Source of the DNA: Rhizobium laguerreae
Lineage (GTDB): Bacteria > Pseudomonadota > Alphaproteobacteria > Rhizobiales > Rhizobiaceae
NCBI RefSeq assembly: GCF_002008165.1
Contig: NZ_MRDM01000012.1
Location: 1 to 64,000 of the forward strand
DNA length: 64,000 nucleotides
Reading direction: 5' to 3'
Shown: positions 19,529 through 29,792 of the stretch, one piece after another
Position numbering within the stretch: position 1 is the first letter of the stretch
How the letters are laid out: each line of letters starts with the position of its first letter
The notes under the pieces: generated by a model
What the model saw: only the letters and a program-made list of their open reading frames with translations
Database searches by the model: none
Told to the model about the DNA's origin: nothing
Translations under genes and position numbers: made by a program

Positions 19529-21088
19529 ATGATTAAACCAGAGGCGCGGCTCCATATACTCTACGACATATCCAAAGAGCTTATCTCTTCTTTTCCTCTA
19601 GACAACGTCCTGAAGGCTGCGATGAACGCCCTCGCCGAGCATCTGCGATTGCGCGATGGCGGAATCGTGATTCACGGCTCCGGAGGAGAGCCCTGGATAA
19701 ACGTACGGGCTCCCATTGGGCACGACGTTCGCTCACGTTCTCTTACGATTGAACAGGCGGACACAATAAATCGTGTCATCGCTAGCGGGGAAAAGCACTT
19801 TGGGAAAAATTCTGTCGTTCTCCCCGTTAAAGTGAACCGGAAAGCAATCGGCGCATTATGGATAGATTTCGCTCAGCAAAGCGGAGCTCAGGACGAAAGC
19901 CTTCTGGCAATGATTGCCGTCCTGATCGGCTTAGCCTGCCAGCGCTATCGCGAATTGTGCAGCGATGGCTGCTCAGTCGCCGAGGAACAACAAGCAGGAC
20001 AGATTCCCAAAATCAAGCCGAAGTCTCATCCCACCCAAGTCGATAAAATCGACTGGATCGTTGGGGAGAGCCTCGCGCTCAAGAGGGTATTAGCTACCAC
20101 CAAGATCGTGGCCGCGACGAACTCCGCGGTGCTCTTGAGAGGAGAGAGCGGCACTGGCAAGGAATGCTTTGCAAGAGCAATACACGCGTTATCGATACGG
20201 AAAAGCAAGGCGTTTATTAAGTTGAATTGCGCCGCGCTGTCGGAGACCGTTCTGGAATCCGAATTGTTTGGCCATGAGAAGGGCGCTTTCACCGGCGCTC
20301 TCCTTCAACGAGCTGGACGTTTCGAACTGGCCAATGGCGGAACGCTGTTGCTTGATGAAATTGGCGATGTATCGCCACAATTCCAGGCAAAGTTATTGCG
20401 CGTGTTACAGGAAGGCGAATTCGAACGTCTCGGCGGAACGAAGACATTGAAAGTAGACGTTCGAGTCATATGCGCCACCAACAAAAACCTTGAAGTGGCC
20501 GTCCTTCGAGGTGAGTTCAGAGCCGACCTCTATTACCGGATCAATGTGGTGCCCATCATTTTGCCGCCACTTCGGCAGCGCGACGGTGACATTTCGCTTC
20601 TAGCGCAAGTGTTCCTCGAGCAATTCAACAAGGCAAATGATCGAAATTTCGACTTCGCGCCGTCGGCAATAGGCATTATGTCGAAATGCGCCTTCCCCGG
20701 CAATGTTCGCGAGCTGGACAACTGCGTACAAAGGACCGCTACTCTCGCCAGTTCAAATACGATCGCTTCATCAGATTTTGCCTGTCAGCAAGGCCAGTGT
20801 TCTTCGGCGCTCCTCTGGAAAGACGGCCGCGATGGCATTGACAACGACGCGGTGCATAGTCTCAACCCGCGAGATACAATGTCGAGCGGACTGGGGCTCT
20901 ACGCAGGTACCCCCAGCGGTGCCACAGCCACAATGGAGGCACCGGGTCTCACTGAGCGTGATCGACTGATCAATGCAATGGTGAAGGCTGGTTGGGTGCA
21001 GGCCAAAGCAGCTCGTATCCTGGGTAAAACGCCGCGGCAGGTCGGCTATGCGCTACGCCGGTTTCGTATCGATGTGAAGAAGGAGTGA
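19529..21088 (+). CDS. nifA: nitrogen-fixation transcriptional activator NifA
   Basis: A 519-residue sigma-54 activator. A GAF-type N-terminal domain (about 10-150) is followed by an AAA+ domain with Walker A GESGTGKE (about 205-212) and the sigma-54 contact GAFTGA. The C-terminal helix-turn-helix is AKAARILGKTPRQVGYALRR. Between AAA+ and HTH lies C-X11-C-X19-C-X4-C, exactly the cysteine pattern of oxygen-sensitive rhizobial NifA. The start is taken at MIKPEARLH; a GTG eight codons upstream is possible. It activates the fixA and nifH promoters in this window. Confidence 0.97.
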   Translation: MIKPEARLHILYDISKELISSFPLDNVLKAAMNALAEHLRLRDGGIVIHGSGGEPWINVRAPIGHDVRSRSLTIEQADTINRVIASGEKHFGKNSVVLPVKVNRKAIGALWIDFAQQSGAQDESLLAMIAVLIGLACQRYRELCSDGCSVAEEQQAGQIPKIKPKSHPTQVDKIDWIVGESLALKRVLATTKIVAATNSAVLLRGESGTGKECFARAIHALSIRKSKAFIKLNCAALSETVLESELFGHEKGAFTGALLQRAGRFELANGGTLLLDEIGDVSPQFQAKLLRVLQEGEFERLGGTKTLKVDVRVICATNKNLEVAVLRGEFRADLYYRINVVPIILPPLRQRDGDISLLAQVFLEQFNKANDRNFDFAPSAIGIMSKCAFPGNVRELDNCVQRTATLASSNTIASSDFACQQGQCSSALLWKDGRDGIDNDAVHSLNPRDTMSSGLGLYAGTPSGATATMEAPGLTERDRLINAMVKAGWVQAKAARILGKTPRQVGYALRRFRIDVKKE

Positions 21089-21283
21089 CCGCGATCGCCA
21101 AGAGCTCCGTAAGCGTGGCACAACGACTTCGGGGGCGAGCTATTCATTTCTACAAGACATCTCCGGCAGCAAGCGGGGAAACGGGCGGTAAGGCGACATA
21201 AGAGCTGAAACAATAATATCTCATCGCTCGAAATCTCTCTTGCTTTTGGAGATCTAACCTTTCCTCACCAGTGGAACAGTGCA

Positions 21284-22777
21284 ATGTCGGAACCGGAGAT
21301 AAAGGTCGGGAAGACCAGCAGTGCCCTCTTCGACCGGGCGCCGATGGCTCCCTCTATGCCCGGCGGCCGCGCATCTTCGTCCCATGGCCTTTCGGTGACG
21401 GATGACATAGATGCGCGGATCTGGGAGAGAATCAAAGACCATCCCTGCTTTTCAGAGCAAGCCCACCACTATTTCGCTCGCATGCATGTCGCGGTCGCGC
21501 CAGCCTGTAACATCCAGTGCAACTACTGCAATCGCAAATATGATTGCACCAACGAAAGCCGTCCCGGGGTCGCATCAGTAAAGCTAACTCCCGACCAGGC
21601 ACTACGCAAGGTGCTTGCCGTCGCCAGCAAAGTGCCGGAGCTTTCCGTAATCGGCGTTGCCGGACCGGGCGACGCTTGTTACGACTGGAGGAAAACAGTC
21701 GCGACGTTTGAAGGAGTTGCGAGAGAAATACCTGACATGAAACTATGCATCTCCACCAATGGATTGGCGCTTCCGGATCATGTCGATGAGCTAGCTGACA
21801 TGAATATCGATCACGTGACGATCACTATCAACATGGTGGATCCGGAGATAGGGGCGAAGATCTATCCATGGATAATTCACGGACATCGTCGATACACTGG
21901 CATAGCAGCTGCCGGGATCCTTCACGAGCGCCAAATGTTGGGTTTGGAATTGCTGACCAAGCGCGGCATCCTCACCAAAATCAATTCGGTTATGATTCCA
22001 GGCGTCAATGACACGCACCTCGTCGAAGTTAACCGATGGATCAGAGACCGCGGCGCATTCATGCACAATGTGGTGCCCCTGATTTCCAAGCCTTCGCATG
22101 GTACTTATTACGGTCTTACGGGTCAACGTTGCCCGGAGCCGTTCGAACTGAAGGCACTTCAAGACTGTCTCGATGGCAACATTAAGCTTATGCGCCACTG
22201 CCAACAATGCCGGGCCGACGCCATCGGTTTGCTGGGCGATGATCGCGAGCGAGAGTTTGCCCTCGACCAGATCTCCACCAAAGTTGAATTCGACACCAGC
22301 AAGCGCGAGGCCTATCGCAAGCTGGTCCAGCATGAGCGAGGGGATCAACTGGCAGCAAAATTGGACGCGAACAAAGCAGTCAAGTCACTGGGTTCTTCGG
22401 GAACCCTTGCAGTTGCCGTGGCGACTAAAGGTGGCGGCCGGATCAACGAACATTTCGGTCAGGCAAGGGAACTCCAAGTGTATGCAGTCTCACTAAAGGG
22501 GATCAACTTGGTGGGACACCGCAAGGTCGAGCAGTATTGCCTCGGTGGTATAGGCGAGAAGGCCACTCTCGATCACACCATCGTTGCACTCGACGGCATC
22601 GACATTCTGCTTTCTTCCAAAATCGGCGATTGCCCAAAAAAGCGGTTGGCAGAAACTGGCGTGCGAGCCAGTGACGCATTTTCCTATGATTACATCGAGT
22701 CTGCGATTGGCGCGCTATACGCCGCCGAGTTTGGCGGCAAACCGGCAATGCCGACGGCTTTAGGCCCCTCTAATTGA
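21284..22777 (+). CDS. nifB: FeMo-cofactor core synthesis protein NifB
   Basis: A 497-residue radical SAM enzyme with CNIQCNYC (C-X3-C-X2-C) near residue 73. The C-terminal domain from about residue 380 is NifX/NafY-like and contains RINEHFGQARELQVY. It builds the 8Fe-9S-C NifB-cofactor precursor of FeMo-co. It lies 195 bp after nifA and just before fdxN. No canonical -24/-12 promoter was found in the gap. Confidence 0.97.
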   Translation: MSEPEIKVGKTSSALFDRAPMAPSMPGGRASSSHGLSVTDDIDARIWERIKDHPCFSEQAHHYFARMHVAVAPACNIQCNYCNRKYDCTNESRPGVASVKLTPDQALRKVLAVASKVPELSVIGVAGPGDACYDWRKTVATFEGVAREIPDMKLCISTNGLALPDHVDELADMNIDHVTITINMVDPEIGAKIYPWIIHGHRRYTGIAAAGILHERQMLGLELLTKRGILTKINSVMIPGVNDTHLVEVNRWIRDRGAFMHNVVPLISKPSHGTYYGLTGQRCPEPFELKALQDCLDGNIKLMRHCQQCRADAIGLLGDDREREFALDQISTKVEFDTSKREAYRKLVQHERGDQLAAKLDANKAVKSLGSSGTLAVAVATKGGGRINEHFGQARELQVYAVSLKGINLVGHRKVEQYCLGGIGEKATLDHTIVALDGIDILLSSKIGDCPKKRLAETGVRASDAFSYDYIESAIGALYAAEFGGKPAMPTALGPSN

Positions 22778-22792
22778 ATCAGGAGCTAAAAC

Positions 22793-22987
22793 ATGGCCTT
22801 CAAGATCATTGTATCCCAATGCACCCAGTGCGGCGCTTGCGAATTTGAATGTCCCTCAGATGCGATCAGTTTCAAAGGTGAGGGATATGTTGTGGATCCA
22901 AAAAAATGTACCGAGTGCAGGGGTGAGTTTGACACGCAACAATGCGCTTCGGTGTGTCCGATGCCGAAGACCTGCGTCCCTGCCTGA
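22793..22987 (+). CDS. fdxN: 2[4Fe-4S] ferredoxin FdxN
   Basis: A 64-residue bacterial-type ferredoxin with [12 protein letters not shown] and [18 protein letters not shown] cluster motifs; the second has the longer spacing typical of nif-linked ferredoxins. It starts 15 bp after nifB with AGGAGC upstream. FdxN is thought to supply electrons for nitrogenase or NifB. Confidence 0.95.
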   Translation: MAFKIIVSQCTQCGACEFECPSDAISFKGEGYVVDPKKCTECRGEFDTQQCASVCPMPKTCVPA

Positions 22988-23122
22988 TCGCCACCGGACT
23001 AAAGCGCAAAGACAGAGCCACGCCGGAGATATCGGCCTGCGCATATGTCGTACTAAAATAGCAGGCTTTGATAGCGCTCGACTTCCGGAGCTCCAAAGCC
23101 GCCGCAGCGAGAAGGGACATGC

Positions 23123-23329
23123 ATGAGAGTGACAATCAGCAGAACTGACGTCGGCTTATCGGTCTATATTCACAAGAAAGACCTTGAGGAACCGATCATT
23201 TCGGTTGAGCACAAAAACCTATGGGGCGGCTTAATTTTGCTGAAAAATGGATGGCGGATAGCCCTCCCCGACCTATCGCAGAACAGGCGCCTGCCCGTTA
23301 CTGTCGACGCGAGGAGGCTATCCAGTTAG
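23123..23329 (+). CDS. nifT: NifT/FixU family protein
   Basis: A 68-residue protein with the family pattern: opening MRVTISRTDVGLSVYIHKKD, then LEEPI, then LWGGLILLKNGWRIALPDL. NifT/FixU proteins are small, common after nifB or nifK, and of unclear function. It lies 135 bp after fdxN. Confidence 0.9.
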   Translation: MRVTISRTDVGLSVYIHKKDLEEPIISVEHKNLWGGLILLKNGWRIALPDLSQNRRLPVTVDARRLSS

Positions 23330-23464
23330 CATGTGCGCAGGTTGATAGATGAGCGTCGATGCGAAGGGCAAGCTGCATACACGCCAAATAGGGGGCATCG
23401 AGTTCCCGATCCCTTGAAGGCGGCCATCGGCAAGAGGCCGCTCGTAAATCAGGCGGAATCCGAT

Positions 23465-23665
23465 ATGACGCAACTCAACGAAACAACGCTCAAAGGCCTC
23501 GTTGGCCGCATCCTTGACGATACTGGCGGAGCGTTTAGCGTGCCACTGGTACGGATCGGAGATGCACTCGGGCTATACAGGACACTGAAGATCGGGCCGG
23601 CGAATGCCGACGAACTTGCCGATGCCTCGGGATGCGCACCTCGTATACACCCGACAGCAAGGTGA
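23465..23665 (+). pseudogene. N-terminal stub of a SAM-dependent methyltransferase
   Basis: Starting at MTQLNETTLKGLVG, the 66 residues match the opening of a class I methyltransferase type in which GGAFSVPLVRIGDALGLY begins the N-terminal helical domain. The frame ends just after the ADELADASGCAPR segment, with the whole SAM-binding domain missing. A truncated remnant. Confidence 0.6.
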
Positions 23666-23963
23666 AGTGCACTCCTGAATTCCAGAGCACTCGCTTCAAC
23701 CTCGGACAGGCTTTCATGCAAATCAGGGAGATAGGAGACATGCTCGCTGATCCAAGAGAAACTGGGTTGCTAGCGATTGCACAGCAGTCGGCGGAGGGCG
23801 CTCTTCAATCTTCATCCAACGCGGCAAGGCGAGCCTCGGCACGGGCCGTATCGGTAATCCAAGCAATAGCCCTAATCATCAGCTTGTAACGGCATTCGTC
23901 CCCAGTGGTTCTGACATGACTTGCCTTGCAGCAATGTTCAGATCTCAAGCAGGAGAGAAAGAC
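23666..23963. other. no recognised gene
   Basis: A plus-strand frame continues to 23889 with a helical, Q- and A-rich sequence (QIREIGDMLADPRETGLLAI), but it lacks a sound start and I recognise no family. It may be the tail of another broken gene. The promoter of the next gene should lie here, yet I found no -24/-12 element or rhi box. Confidence 0.35.
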
Positions 23964-24824
23964 ATGGCCCGTATCCAGGAACATGACCAATGCTACTCAA
24001 ATAAGGACTACGACATCGCACGTGCCTTTTTTCACGCTAAGCCGCTGTTGCTGGCACAGATCGATGCCGCTGCCCCAAGCGACGATACAGTAGCCAACGA
24101 TCAGGGGACGGTACAGTTCCACCTCATCGGCCAGAAGACCGATGATCCGCAATACAGCGGCATCATGAATGAAAACCAGGACAATCTTCTGGCAATCGGC
24201 GGTCTCATCCATGATTATATGCACACCAACTATCCTGATATTGGCTCGAAAAAGCTCGACATTAATACCTGGACGAACGTCGTCGGCCACATTCCCAACC
24301 TTTCGGCCGGACCGCAGAAACAGAAGAGCTATTCCAACAAAGTTGCCGGCACATCCGTCTCCGGCACTTTCCTCTCGCTAATCGCAAAGGCCATCGTTAC
24401 CGACGGGGCATCTCTGATGACGGACTTTCAGTCGTTCTTGACCGCGATGAGCAACCTGACTTTCAGTGCCAACCGCAAGACGCCACATTACAAAGCGGTG
24501 ACATGCACCTATCAGAATTATCTTCTCGGCAACGGCGGCGGGGGATACTTCGACTACGGCGCCATCGTCTTGCGGGAGATCGAGATCAAGGAACATTTCC
24601 TTGAGCTGAAATCCTGCTGCTCGTCGACGCAATACGTCAACATCGACATGAGCTACACTGAGGTCACCAATATCGTTCAAACCCGGCGCATCCGAAAAGG
24701 CGGTCCGGATTACGAGAAATTTCAGGAACTGGTGAACAAGAATTCCACCGAGCAGTTCAGGAAGGCTCAGAACTTCTTCAACGGCGGTTCGACGCCGCAA
24801 CACGACATCGAGCCGCAAGTCTGA
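23964..24824 (+). CDS. unknown protein, 286 residues
   Basis: ATG with AGGAG eight bases upstream. No signal peptide or membrane helix. The product is not recognised. Visible features: an N-terminal DIARAFFHAKPLLLAQ helix, LDINTWTNVVGHIPNL near residue 104, a GNGGGGYFDYGAIVLREIEI stretch near residue 190, and a CC pair in LKSCCSSTQYVNI. The protein downstream has a parallel LDARTWQNAVQMVPDQI segment and a similar order of strands, so the two may be distant paralogs. The gene pair lies between the nif and nod blocks and is intact. Confidence 0.7.
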   Translation: MARIQEHDQCYSNKDYDIARAFFHAKPLLLAQIDAAAPSDDTVANDQGTVQFHLIGQKTDDPQYSGIMNENQDNLLAIGGLIHDYMHTNYPDIGSKKLDINTWTNVVGHIPNLSAGPQKQKSYSNKVAGTSVSGTFLSLIAKAIVTDGASLMTDFQSFLTAMSNLTFSANRKTPHYKAVTCTYQNYLLGNGGGGYFDYGAIVLREIEIKEHFLELKSCCSSTQYVNIDMSYTEVTNIVQTRRIRKGGPDYEKFQELVNKNSTEQFRKAQNFFNGGSTPQHDIEPQV

Positions 24825-24969
24825 CACCGGGTCGGCGCATTGCGGCTCACCCGACAAAAGTTCGGCTTAGGACGAACGCATCGACTCCAAGGAAGCGACA
24901 GGGCAACGGGGATGCTCTGTCGGGTCGTCAGATTTCGTGATCTCCGCGGCGCTCCGGAAAGGAACTGAC

Positions 24970-25539
24970 ATGAACCCATTCGCCAAAACAGTTGCGGGTC
25001 TTTTCCTCGTGGTCGGCCCTGAGAGCAATAGCCCCCTCGACGCAGAGAGGATTTGTTCAGGCTTGATCCAGAAACTGTCGGAAGATGCCTCCCGCAATCT
25101 GGATGCCCGAACCTGGCAGAACGCCGTGCAGATGGTCCCTGATCAGATAGAAAGTGCGACAACGTCGCAAACGGTGAACTGCATAATGCCGCTCGGGGGT
25201 TTGCCGGGCAACCTTGCGATGTTTTGCACCGGAGCCGTCAGTGGAAGCCATCGGCCCACACTGGCGAAATCCATTGGCTCCTACTTGGGAAAATTTGGGA
25301 AACCGACAGCGTTCAACTGCCTCATTCTGGATCAATCCGACACGGCTGAAATCCACCTCTATCTCACGTGCCTGAATGTAACGGAGGGCCGAAAATCGGA
25401 GAAATTTAGCATCTCGTCGACCCAACTTTCGGCGACGCTGAATCTTTCGAACAAGCAAACGCAGGCCACTATCACCAAGGTCTTCGGCTCCTTCCCGGCG
25501 ACGAGCGACCAACCTTTCTACCTCCGCATGCTGAATTGA
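24970..25539 (+). CDS. unknown protein, 189 residues, possible paralog of upstream gene
   Basis: ATG preceded by AAAGGAACTGAC, 145 bp after the previous stop. No signal peptide or helix predicted by eye. LDARTWQNAVQMVPDQI near residue 47 parallels the TW.N.V...P segment of the upstream product. The C-terminal third is rich in S/T and strands (FSISSTQLSATLNLSNKQTQ). No family recognised. The similarity to its neighbour is short and needs a profile comparison. Confidence 0.65.
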   Translation: MNPFAKTVAGLFLVVGPESNSPLDAERICSGLIQKLSEDASRNLDARTWQNAVQMVPDQIESATTSQTVNCIMPLGGLPGNLAMFCTGAVSGSHRPTLAKSIGSYLGKFGKPTAFNCLILDQSDTAEIHLYLTCLNVTEGRKSEKFSISSTQLSATLNLSNKQTQATITKVFGSFPATSDQPFYLRMLN

Positions 25540-25702
25540 TGCAGATGCTCACCTAATCAAGCTCAATGGAGGATATCCGTACCCGATGCTCTGGCCGCAC
25601 GTAGTCCCGACTAGTTTTATCAGTGACCATGGACTAGGCGTGGACTCTTGGGATTCCCAAGTTTGAGCAAATCAGATTCAAGTCTGTCTTTTGGAGGCAG
25701 TC

Positions 25703-26047
25703 ATGGGTGTTTTGGATCGATTGGTGCTGCGGGATGAACAGTGGGAGCGGATTGCTCCCCACATCATTGGTGACGAGCGCACGCGCGGTTCGTCAGGCCG
25801 CGACAACCGAATGTTTGTGGAGGCCGTGCTTTGGATCGTACGCACTGGCTCGCCCTGGCGTGACCTACCAGAGGTCTTCGGCGAGTGGAACAGTGTCTTC
25901 CGCCGTTTTAGCCGCTGGAGCCAGAAGGGTATCTGGTGGCGCATGTTTGCGGCGATGTCAGACGATCCAGATTTTGAATATCTGATCATCGACTCCACCA
26001 TCATCCGCGCCCATCAGCACGAACTGCCGGCGCAAAAAGGGGGCTGA
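25703..26047 (+). CDS. IS427-type transposase, first frame (OrfA)
   Basis: A 114-residue frame starting MGVLDRLVLRDEQWERI, with TGSPWRDLPEVFG and the catalytic LIIDSTIIRAHQHE motif. It ends at a TGA just after an A5G5 run where a frameshift into the second frame would be expected. Confidence 0.8.
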   Translation: MGVLDRLVLRDEQWERIAPHIIGDERTRGSSGRDNRMFVEAVLWIVRTGSPWRDLPEVFGEWNSVFRRFSRWSQKGIWWRMFAAMSDDPDFEYLIIDSTIIRAHQHELPAQKGG

Positions 26048-26465
26048 AGATCAGGCCCTTGGTCGCTCTCGCGGCGGCCTGAGCACCAAGATCCACATGG
26101 TGGTGCGCGGGTTGGGCTGCCCGGTTCGCTTCACACTCACCGCAGGCCAGAAAGGAGATGCGCCGCAAGCCGATGCCCTGATCGAGGGACTTCCCGCCAA
26201 GGTCGTCATGGGTGATACCGCCTATGACAGCGATCGCCTGCGCGCCGAAATCGCCGGAAAAGGCGCAGTCGCCGTCATCCCCAACAATCCTTCTCGTGCC
26301 AAAAAATATCCGCTGGACAAGGACCTCTATGCTCAGCGCCATCTGATCGAATGCTGCTTCTCAAAACTCAAGCAGTTCCGAAGGGTCGCCACGCGCTTCG
26401 AGAAAACCGCCCGAAACTACCAAGCTGTCGTCACAATCGCCGCAACCGTGCTATGGCTCAGATAA
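26043..26465 (+). CDS. IS427-type transposase, second frame (OrfB)
   Basis: Continues the transposase as AEDQALGRSRGGLSTKIH, through GDTAYDSDRLR (second catalytic aspartate region) to LYAQRHLIECCFSKLKQFRRVATR (catalytic glutamate region). The step from the first frame here is +1, whereas the other IS427-type copy at 48208-49066 needs -1 at an A3G6 run. Loss of one G in this copy would explain it, so the element is probably dead. Confidence 0.75.
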   Translation, partial: AEDQALGRSRGGLSTKIHMVVRGLGCPVRFTLTAGQKGDAPQADALIEGLPAKVVMGDTAYDSDRLRAEIAGKGAVAVIPNNPSRAKKYPLDKDLYAQRHLIECCFSKLKQFRRVATRFEKTARNYQAVVTIAATVLWLR

Positions 26466-26637
26466 CTGTCCACACGGCCTAGCGCCTCCTCCACCAAACG
26501 CGCCCGGTCAGAATTTTGTGCGCGTGGGGATAGTTTCAAAGCAGGTCTGGATGCCATTGGAGCCGAGGTTTCCATGGCCTAATAGGATAACGGCATGGAG
26601 AGGCGATTCTTTCCTTCGAATCGTTAAGCAGCATTCA

Positions 26638-27417
26638 TCACCGCATTAGTCGCCGCCGAAGCAATGCGGTCGATACGAGGAACGGTACGACTATGTAGAT
26701 GCAGAGAACACCGATATGCAGGCAGACATTGGCGATTGGTTGGCCCAGCATTGTCGGGCGGATAAGATCTATCGAATGTGCCAAGGGCAAGAAGGCGGCT
26801 ATCTGTTGGAATGCTACGGGCAATTGGTCTACGGGAAACACTGCGCCTGACAAAAACAACATCGGTGTGATGACAAGGGTTTGGTAGAATATGAAGTAAT
26901 CGTAACTGGGCGCGAGGGCCGTGACGACCATTCCAAGGCTCGCAAAGGCTAAGCCCGTGATGGCGATGACCGGAAGAGCATAGAGAAGAGCCAGCCAGTG
27001 AGTGTATCCCAACATGGCGGCGACGATACCAATACCGGTGCCTGCGAGCGACGCCTTGGTTGCTGCCCACGCCATTTCCCCAACGACGATATCCCCTAGC
27101 GTGAGCTGTGTGTACAACATTGCTTCCCAGGTGCGCTGGCCCTGCATTCGGCCAAAGGCCGCATAGATAGTCTCGAAGGTTGCAGCAGTCATCGCGCTTG
27201 TCGCGATCATTCCAGCCGCCAAAAATGCAGTGTACGATACGCCGTCAACGCGCCCGACCATCACTCCCAATCCAGCGCCGAGCCCGAATAGGTATATTAC
27301 GGGATCGGCTAGATTTCCGAGAATGGATGCCAGCGCCGCTTTTTTCCAAGCCAGATAGTTTCTGCGCCAAACTGCGAGCCAGTTCAAACCGCCGGCGGGT
27401 AATGTTGCTACGCCCAT
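26638..27417 (-). CDS. nodJ: lipochitin-oligosaccharide export permease NodJ
   Basis: A 259-residue ABC-2-type permease with six hydrophobic segments; [25 protein letters not shown] is characteristic of NodJ. It pairs with the ATPase NodI to export Nod factor. Last gene of nodABCIJ, starting 3 bp after nodI. Confidence 0.95.
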   Translation of the reverse strand: MGVATLPAGGLNWLAVWRRNYLAWKKAALASILGNLADPVIYLFGLGAGLGVMVGRVDGVSYTAFLAAGMIATSAMTAATFETIYAAFGRMQGQRTWEAMLYTQLTLGDIVVGEMAWAATKASLAGTGIGIVAAMLGYTHWLALLYALPVIAITGLAFASLGMVVTALAPSYDYFIFYQTLVITPMLFLSGAVFPVDQLPVAFQQIAAFLPLAHSIDLIRPTMLGQPIANVCLHIGVLCIYIVVPFLVSTALLRRRLMR

Positions 27418-27420
27418 CGT

Positions 27421-28356
27421 CTACTTCTCCATCTCGCGTCCGGTTAACCGCAAGAAGACATCCTCTAGATTTGGTGGACGCTCCAGCAAGCGCAGGTTCG
27501 AATATGCACGCAGTTGCGCGCGCACCTGCTCTGGATCAGGCGTGTAGCAGAACAGGGTCTCTCCGCTGATTTCCAGTCGCCTAGCATTTGGCCTGATCAA
27601 AAGACTTAGCTCCTGCGGATCGCCACCATAAATTTCGATCACGGGACAGCCAATCTGCTCCTCGATCAGGGCATGCGGTCGGCCTTCGGCGATCTTTCGG
27701 CCAGCTTCAAGCACGCACAGCCGGTCGCACAAGCGCTCCGCCTCTTCCATGATATGGGTCGTCAGAAGAATTGTCTTGCCGCGTGCCAACAGCGATCGAA
27801 GTCGTTCCCAGATCAAGTGGCGCGCGTGTGGGTCGAGACCGGTGGTCGGCTCGTCCAAAATGAGTAGCTGCGGGTCATTAATGAGCGCACGCGCCAAAGT
27901 GAGGCGCCGCTTCATTCCTCCCGATAGGTCTGCCACACGCGTATTCGCCTTGCTTTCAAGTCGCGCAAATTCAAGCAGCGATGGGATGACCGTTTCGATT
28001 TCTCGGGTGCTCATGCGGAAGTAGCGGCCGTATACCAAAAGGTTCTCACGGACCGTGAATTCCAGGTCGAGATTATCGAACTGAGACACGATCCCGATTT
28101 TCGCGCGCGCCAAGCGAACCTGGCCCGGCTCCTGCGCTCCGAGTACAGTGATCTTGCCTACACTCGGCGACGTCATTCCTAGGATCATACGGGTGATCGT
28201 GCTTTTACCTGCGCCGTTCGGTCCTAAAAGACCAAAACATTCTCCTGCGGCGATAGTAAACGACAAGTCATTGACGACGATTTTACCACCATATGATTTC
28301 GAAACGCCGGCCAGGTCGATTGCGACTGGGGACAATGAGCCAGAAGGCGAATCCAT
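27421..28356 (-). CDS. nodI: Nod factor export ATPase NodI
   Basis: A 311-residue ABC ATPase from [14 protein letters not shown], the start known for R. leguminosarum NodI. Walker [10 protein letters not shown], signature LSGGMKRRL, Walker [14 protein letters not shown] and the switch histidine in TTHIMEEAE are all present. A longer in-frame extension upstream overlaps nodC and is rejected as a start. It acts at the inner membrane with NodJ. Confidence 0.95.
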   Translation of the reverse strand: MDSPSGSLSPVAIDLAGVSKSYGGKIVVNDLSFTIAAGECFGLLGPNGAGKSTITRMILGMTSPSVGKITVLGAQEPGQVRLARAKIGIVSQFDNLDLEFTVRENLLVYGRYFRMSTREIETVIPSLLEFARLESKANTRVADLSGGMKRRLTLARALINDPQLLILDEPTTGLDPHARHLIWERLRSLLARGKTILLTTHIMEEAERLCDRLCVLEAGRKIAEGRPHALIEEQIGCPVIEIYGGDPQELSLLIRPNARRLEISGETLFCYTPDPEQVRAQLRAYSNLRLLERPPNLEDVFLRLTGREMEK

Positions 28357-28492
28357 TGCCTTAAATTTCCATTGGTGCTGCCGCTCCGATAGGATGAGAT
28401 GATCCTGGTGCCGATCAGCGATCGTCGTCTTCAAATTCGTTAATTGCCCGTTCATTTCTTGTCCCAGATTTTGAGCTGCAGTGACGCGTTCA

Positions 28493-29770
28493 TCACTCGC
28501 CACTATAGGCAATTTCAGATGTAGCCCGCCCTGGCATTTTGGTAGCGCCCTGCTGCCCAACAGTGGGCGCAATCGCGACTGATCCGCGCGACAGCCAATC
28601 GCTATTGGATAGGGTACAAAGGGCATAGGCCTTCAAGGGAATTAAGAGAAAGATGTTCACGAGCGTGTGGAGAGCAAAACCCAAAAACCTAAGTTCGCGG
28701 GCGCGATAGGCAGCCACGCTACAGCGTACAAGAGTCATGGATCCAATGACCAGGATCGTCCACCAGGGCAGTGTGGCGGTCAGCGCAAACTGGCCAATTC
28801 CTGTCAATACCGACAGCGCAAGAAGTAGCAGGCCGACATTTTGCCCGATTGCGTCCAGCGTGAGATACCGATCGAGACCAGGCAGTACAGGAAGCGCAAG
28901 CAAAGTATCCCGAAAGGTGCTGCGTGCCCACCGTAGTTGTTGGCGTAGATAAACACCCATCGTGTCTGGAACGACTGTCGCCGCGATGGCGCTCGGAACA
29001 TACTCAGTTCGAAAGCCTGCGCTCAGCATGAGAATCGTCAAATGGCGATCTTCGCCGAAGTCACTCGGCTTGCCGCGATAAAGCTGCGTCTCGTACTGAT
29101 CGAGCAGCGAAAGCATAGCAGACCGACGGTACATCGCACATGGGCCGCAGCAACACATAACTGCACCGAAGCGAGCTTGTGCCGCGCGCTCCTCGTTGCA
29201 GGCAAGCCAGTACTCCATGTCAATCAAGCGAGTTAGCCAGGTGTCCGCCTGGTTACTGGCTTTCATTTGGCCCATCGCCGCACCGACTGCTGGATCCCGC
29301 ATTTTGTGGGCAAGCTTAGATACGACGTCGGGGGCGATCGTGGTGTCTGAGTCCACATTCAAAATGAGATCCCCAGAGGACTGGGTTATAGCGGCGATTT
29401 GCGCTTTGCGCTTTCCAACATTTTTAGGGAGAATTGTGAAGTTGAATCTCTCATCGTCTGCATAGGCAGCGCGCTGAGCCACAACCGCGTCGCGATTTTT
29501 GGAACCGTCGTCGACTACATAGATGCGCAATTTTCCGGCATAATCTTGCTCCGCAAGCGACGCGAGGCATTCCGAAAGAACGATTGGGTCCTCGTTGAAG
29601 CACGGCACGATGACATCAACGCTTGGCACGGGGTTGGTTTCAATGTCTTTCGCAGGTGTTGTTGAAATCGTTGTCCGCCTAGCATGAAAGACCTGCGCGC
29701 TCTTGTAAACGGTGGAGAGCATTGCATAAAGCGAGATGGCGGCGATGCTGGTTGTTGCGAGCAGGGTCAT
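28493..29770 (-). CDS. nodC: chitooligosaccharide synthase NodC
   Basis: A 425-residue membrane glycosyltransferase (GT2). N-terminal helix, then [19 protein letters not shown] (DxD), GEDRHLT and QQLRWARS (QxxRW) motifs, then C-terminal helices. It polymerises N-acetylglucosamine into the Nod factor backbone. It starts 22 bp after nodB. Confidence 0.97.
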   Translation of the reverse strand: MTLLATTSIAAISLYAMLSTVYKSAQVFHARRTTISTTPAKDIETNPVPSVDVIVPCFNEDPIVLSECLASLAEQDYAGKLRIYVVDDGSKNRDAVVAQRAAYADDERFNFTILPKNVGKRKAQIAAITQSSGDLILNVDSDTTIAPDVVSKLAHKMRDPAVGAAMGQMKASNQADTWLTRLIDMEYWLACNEERAAQARFGAVMCCCGPCAMYRRSAMLSLLDQYETQLYRGKPSDFGEDRHLTILMLSAGFRTEYVPSAIAATVVPDTMGVYLRQQLRWARSTFRDTLLALPVLPGLDRYLTLDAIGQNVGLLLLALSVLTGIGQFALTATLPWWTILVIGSMTLVRCSVAAYRARELRFLGFALHTLVNIFLLIPLKAYALCTLSNSDWLSRGSVAIAPTVGQQGATKMPGRATSEIAYSGE

Positions 29771-29792
29771 GGTTTCTCGTTTGTCCAGTGTT

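Larger units (their letters stand above)
25637..26479 (+). mobile_element. IS427-type (IS5 family) element, probably inactive
   Basis: 843 bp flanked by TA (25635-25636 and 26480-26481) within CTAG contexts. The right end reads, inward, GGCCGTGTGGACAG and the left end GGCGTGGACTC, so the left inverted repeat has lost bases. It contains two overlapping transposase frames. It lies between the unknown gene pair and nodJ. Confidence 0.75.

Noticed and set aside
21116..21131. TGGCACAACGACTTCG as a nifB sigma-54 promoter
   Set aside because: The -12 half does not match and no UAS lies at a suitable distance.
27421..28626. Long 401-codon form of nodI
   Set aside because: The first 90 codons overlap nodC in another frame; the internal MDSPSGSLS start matches known NodI length.
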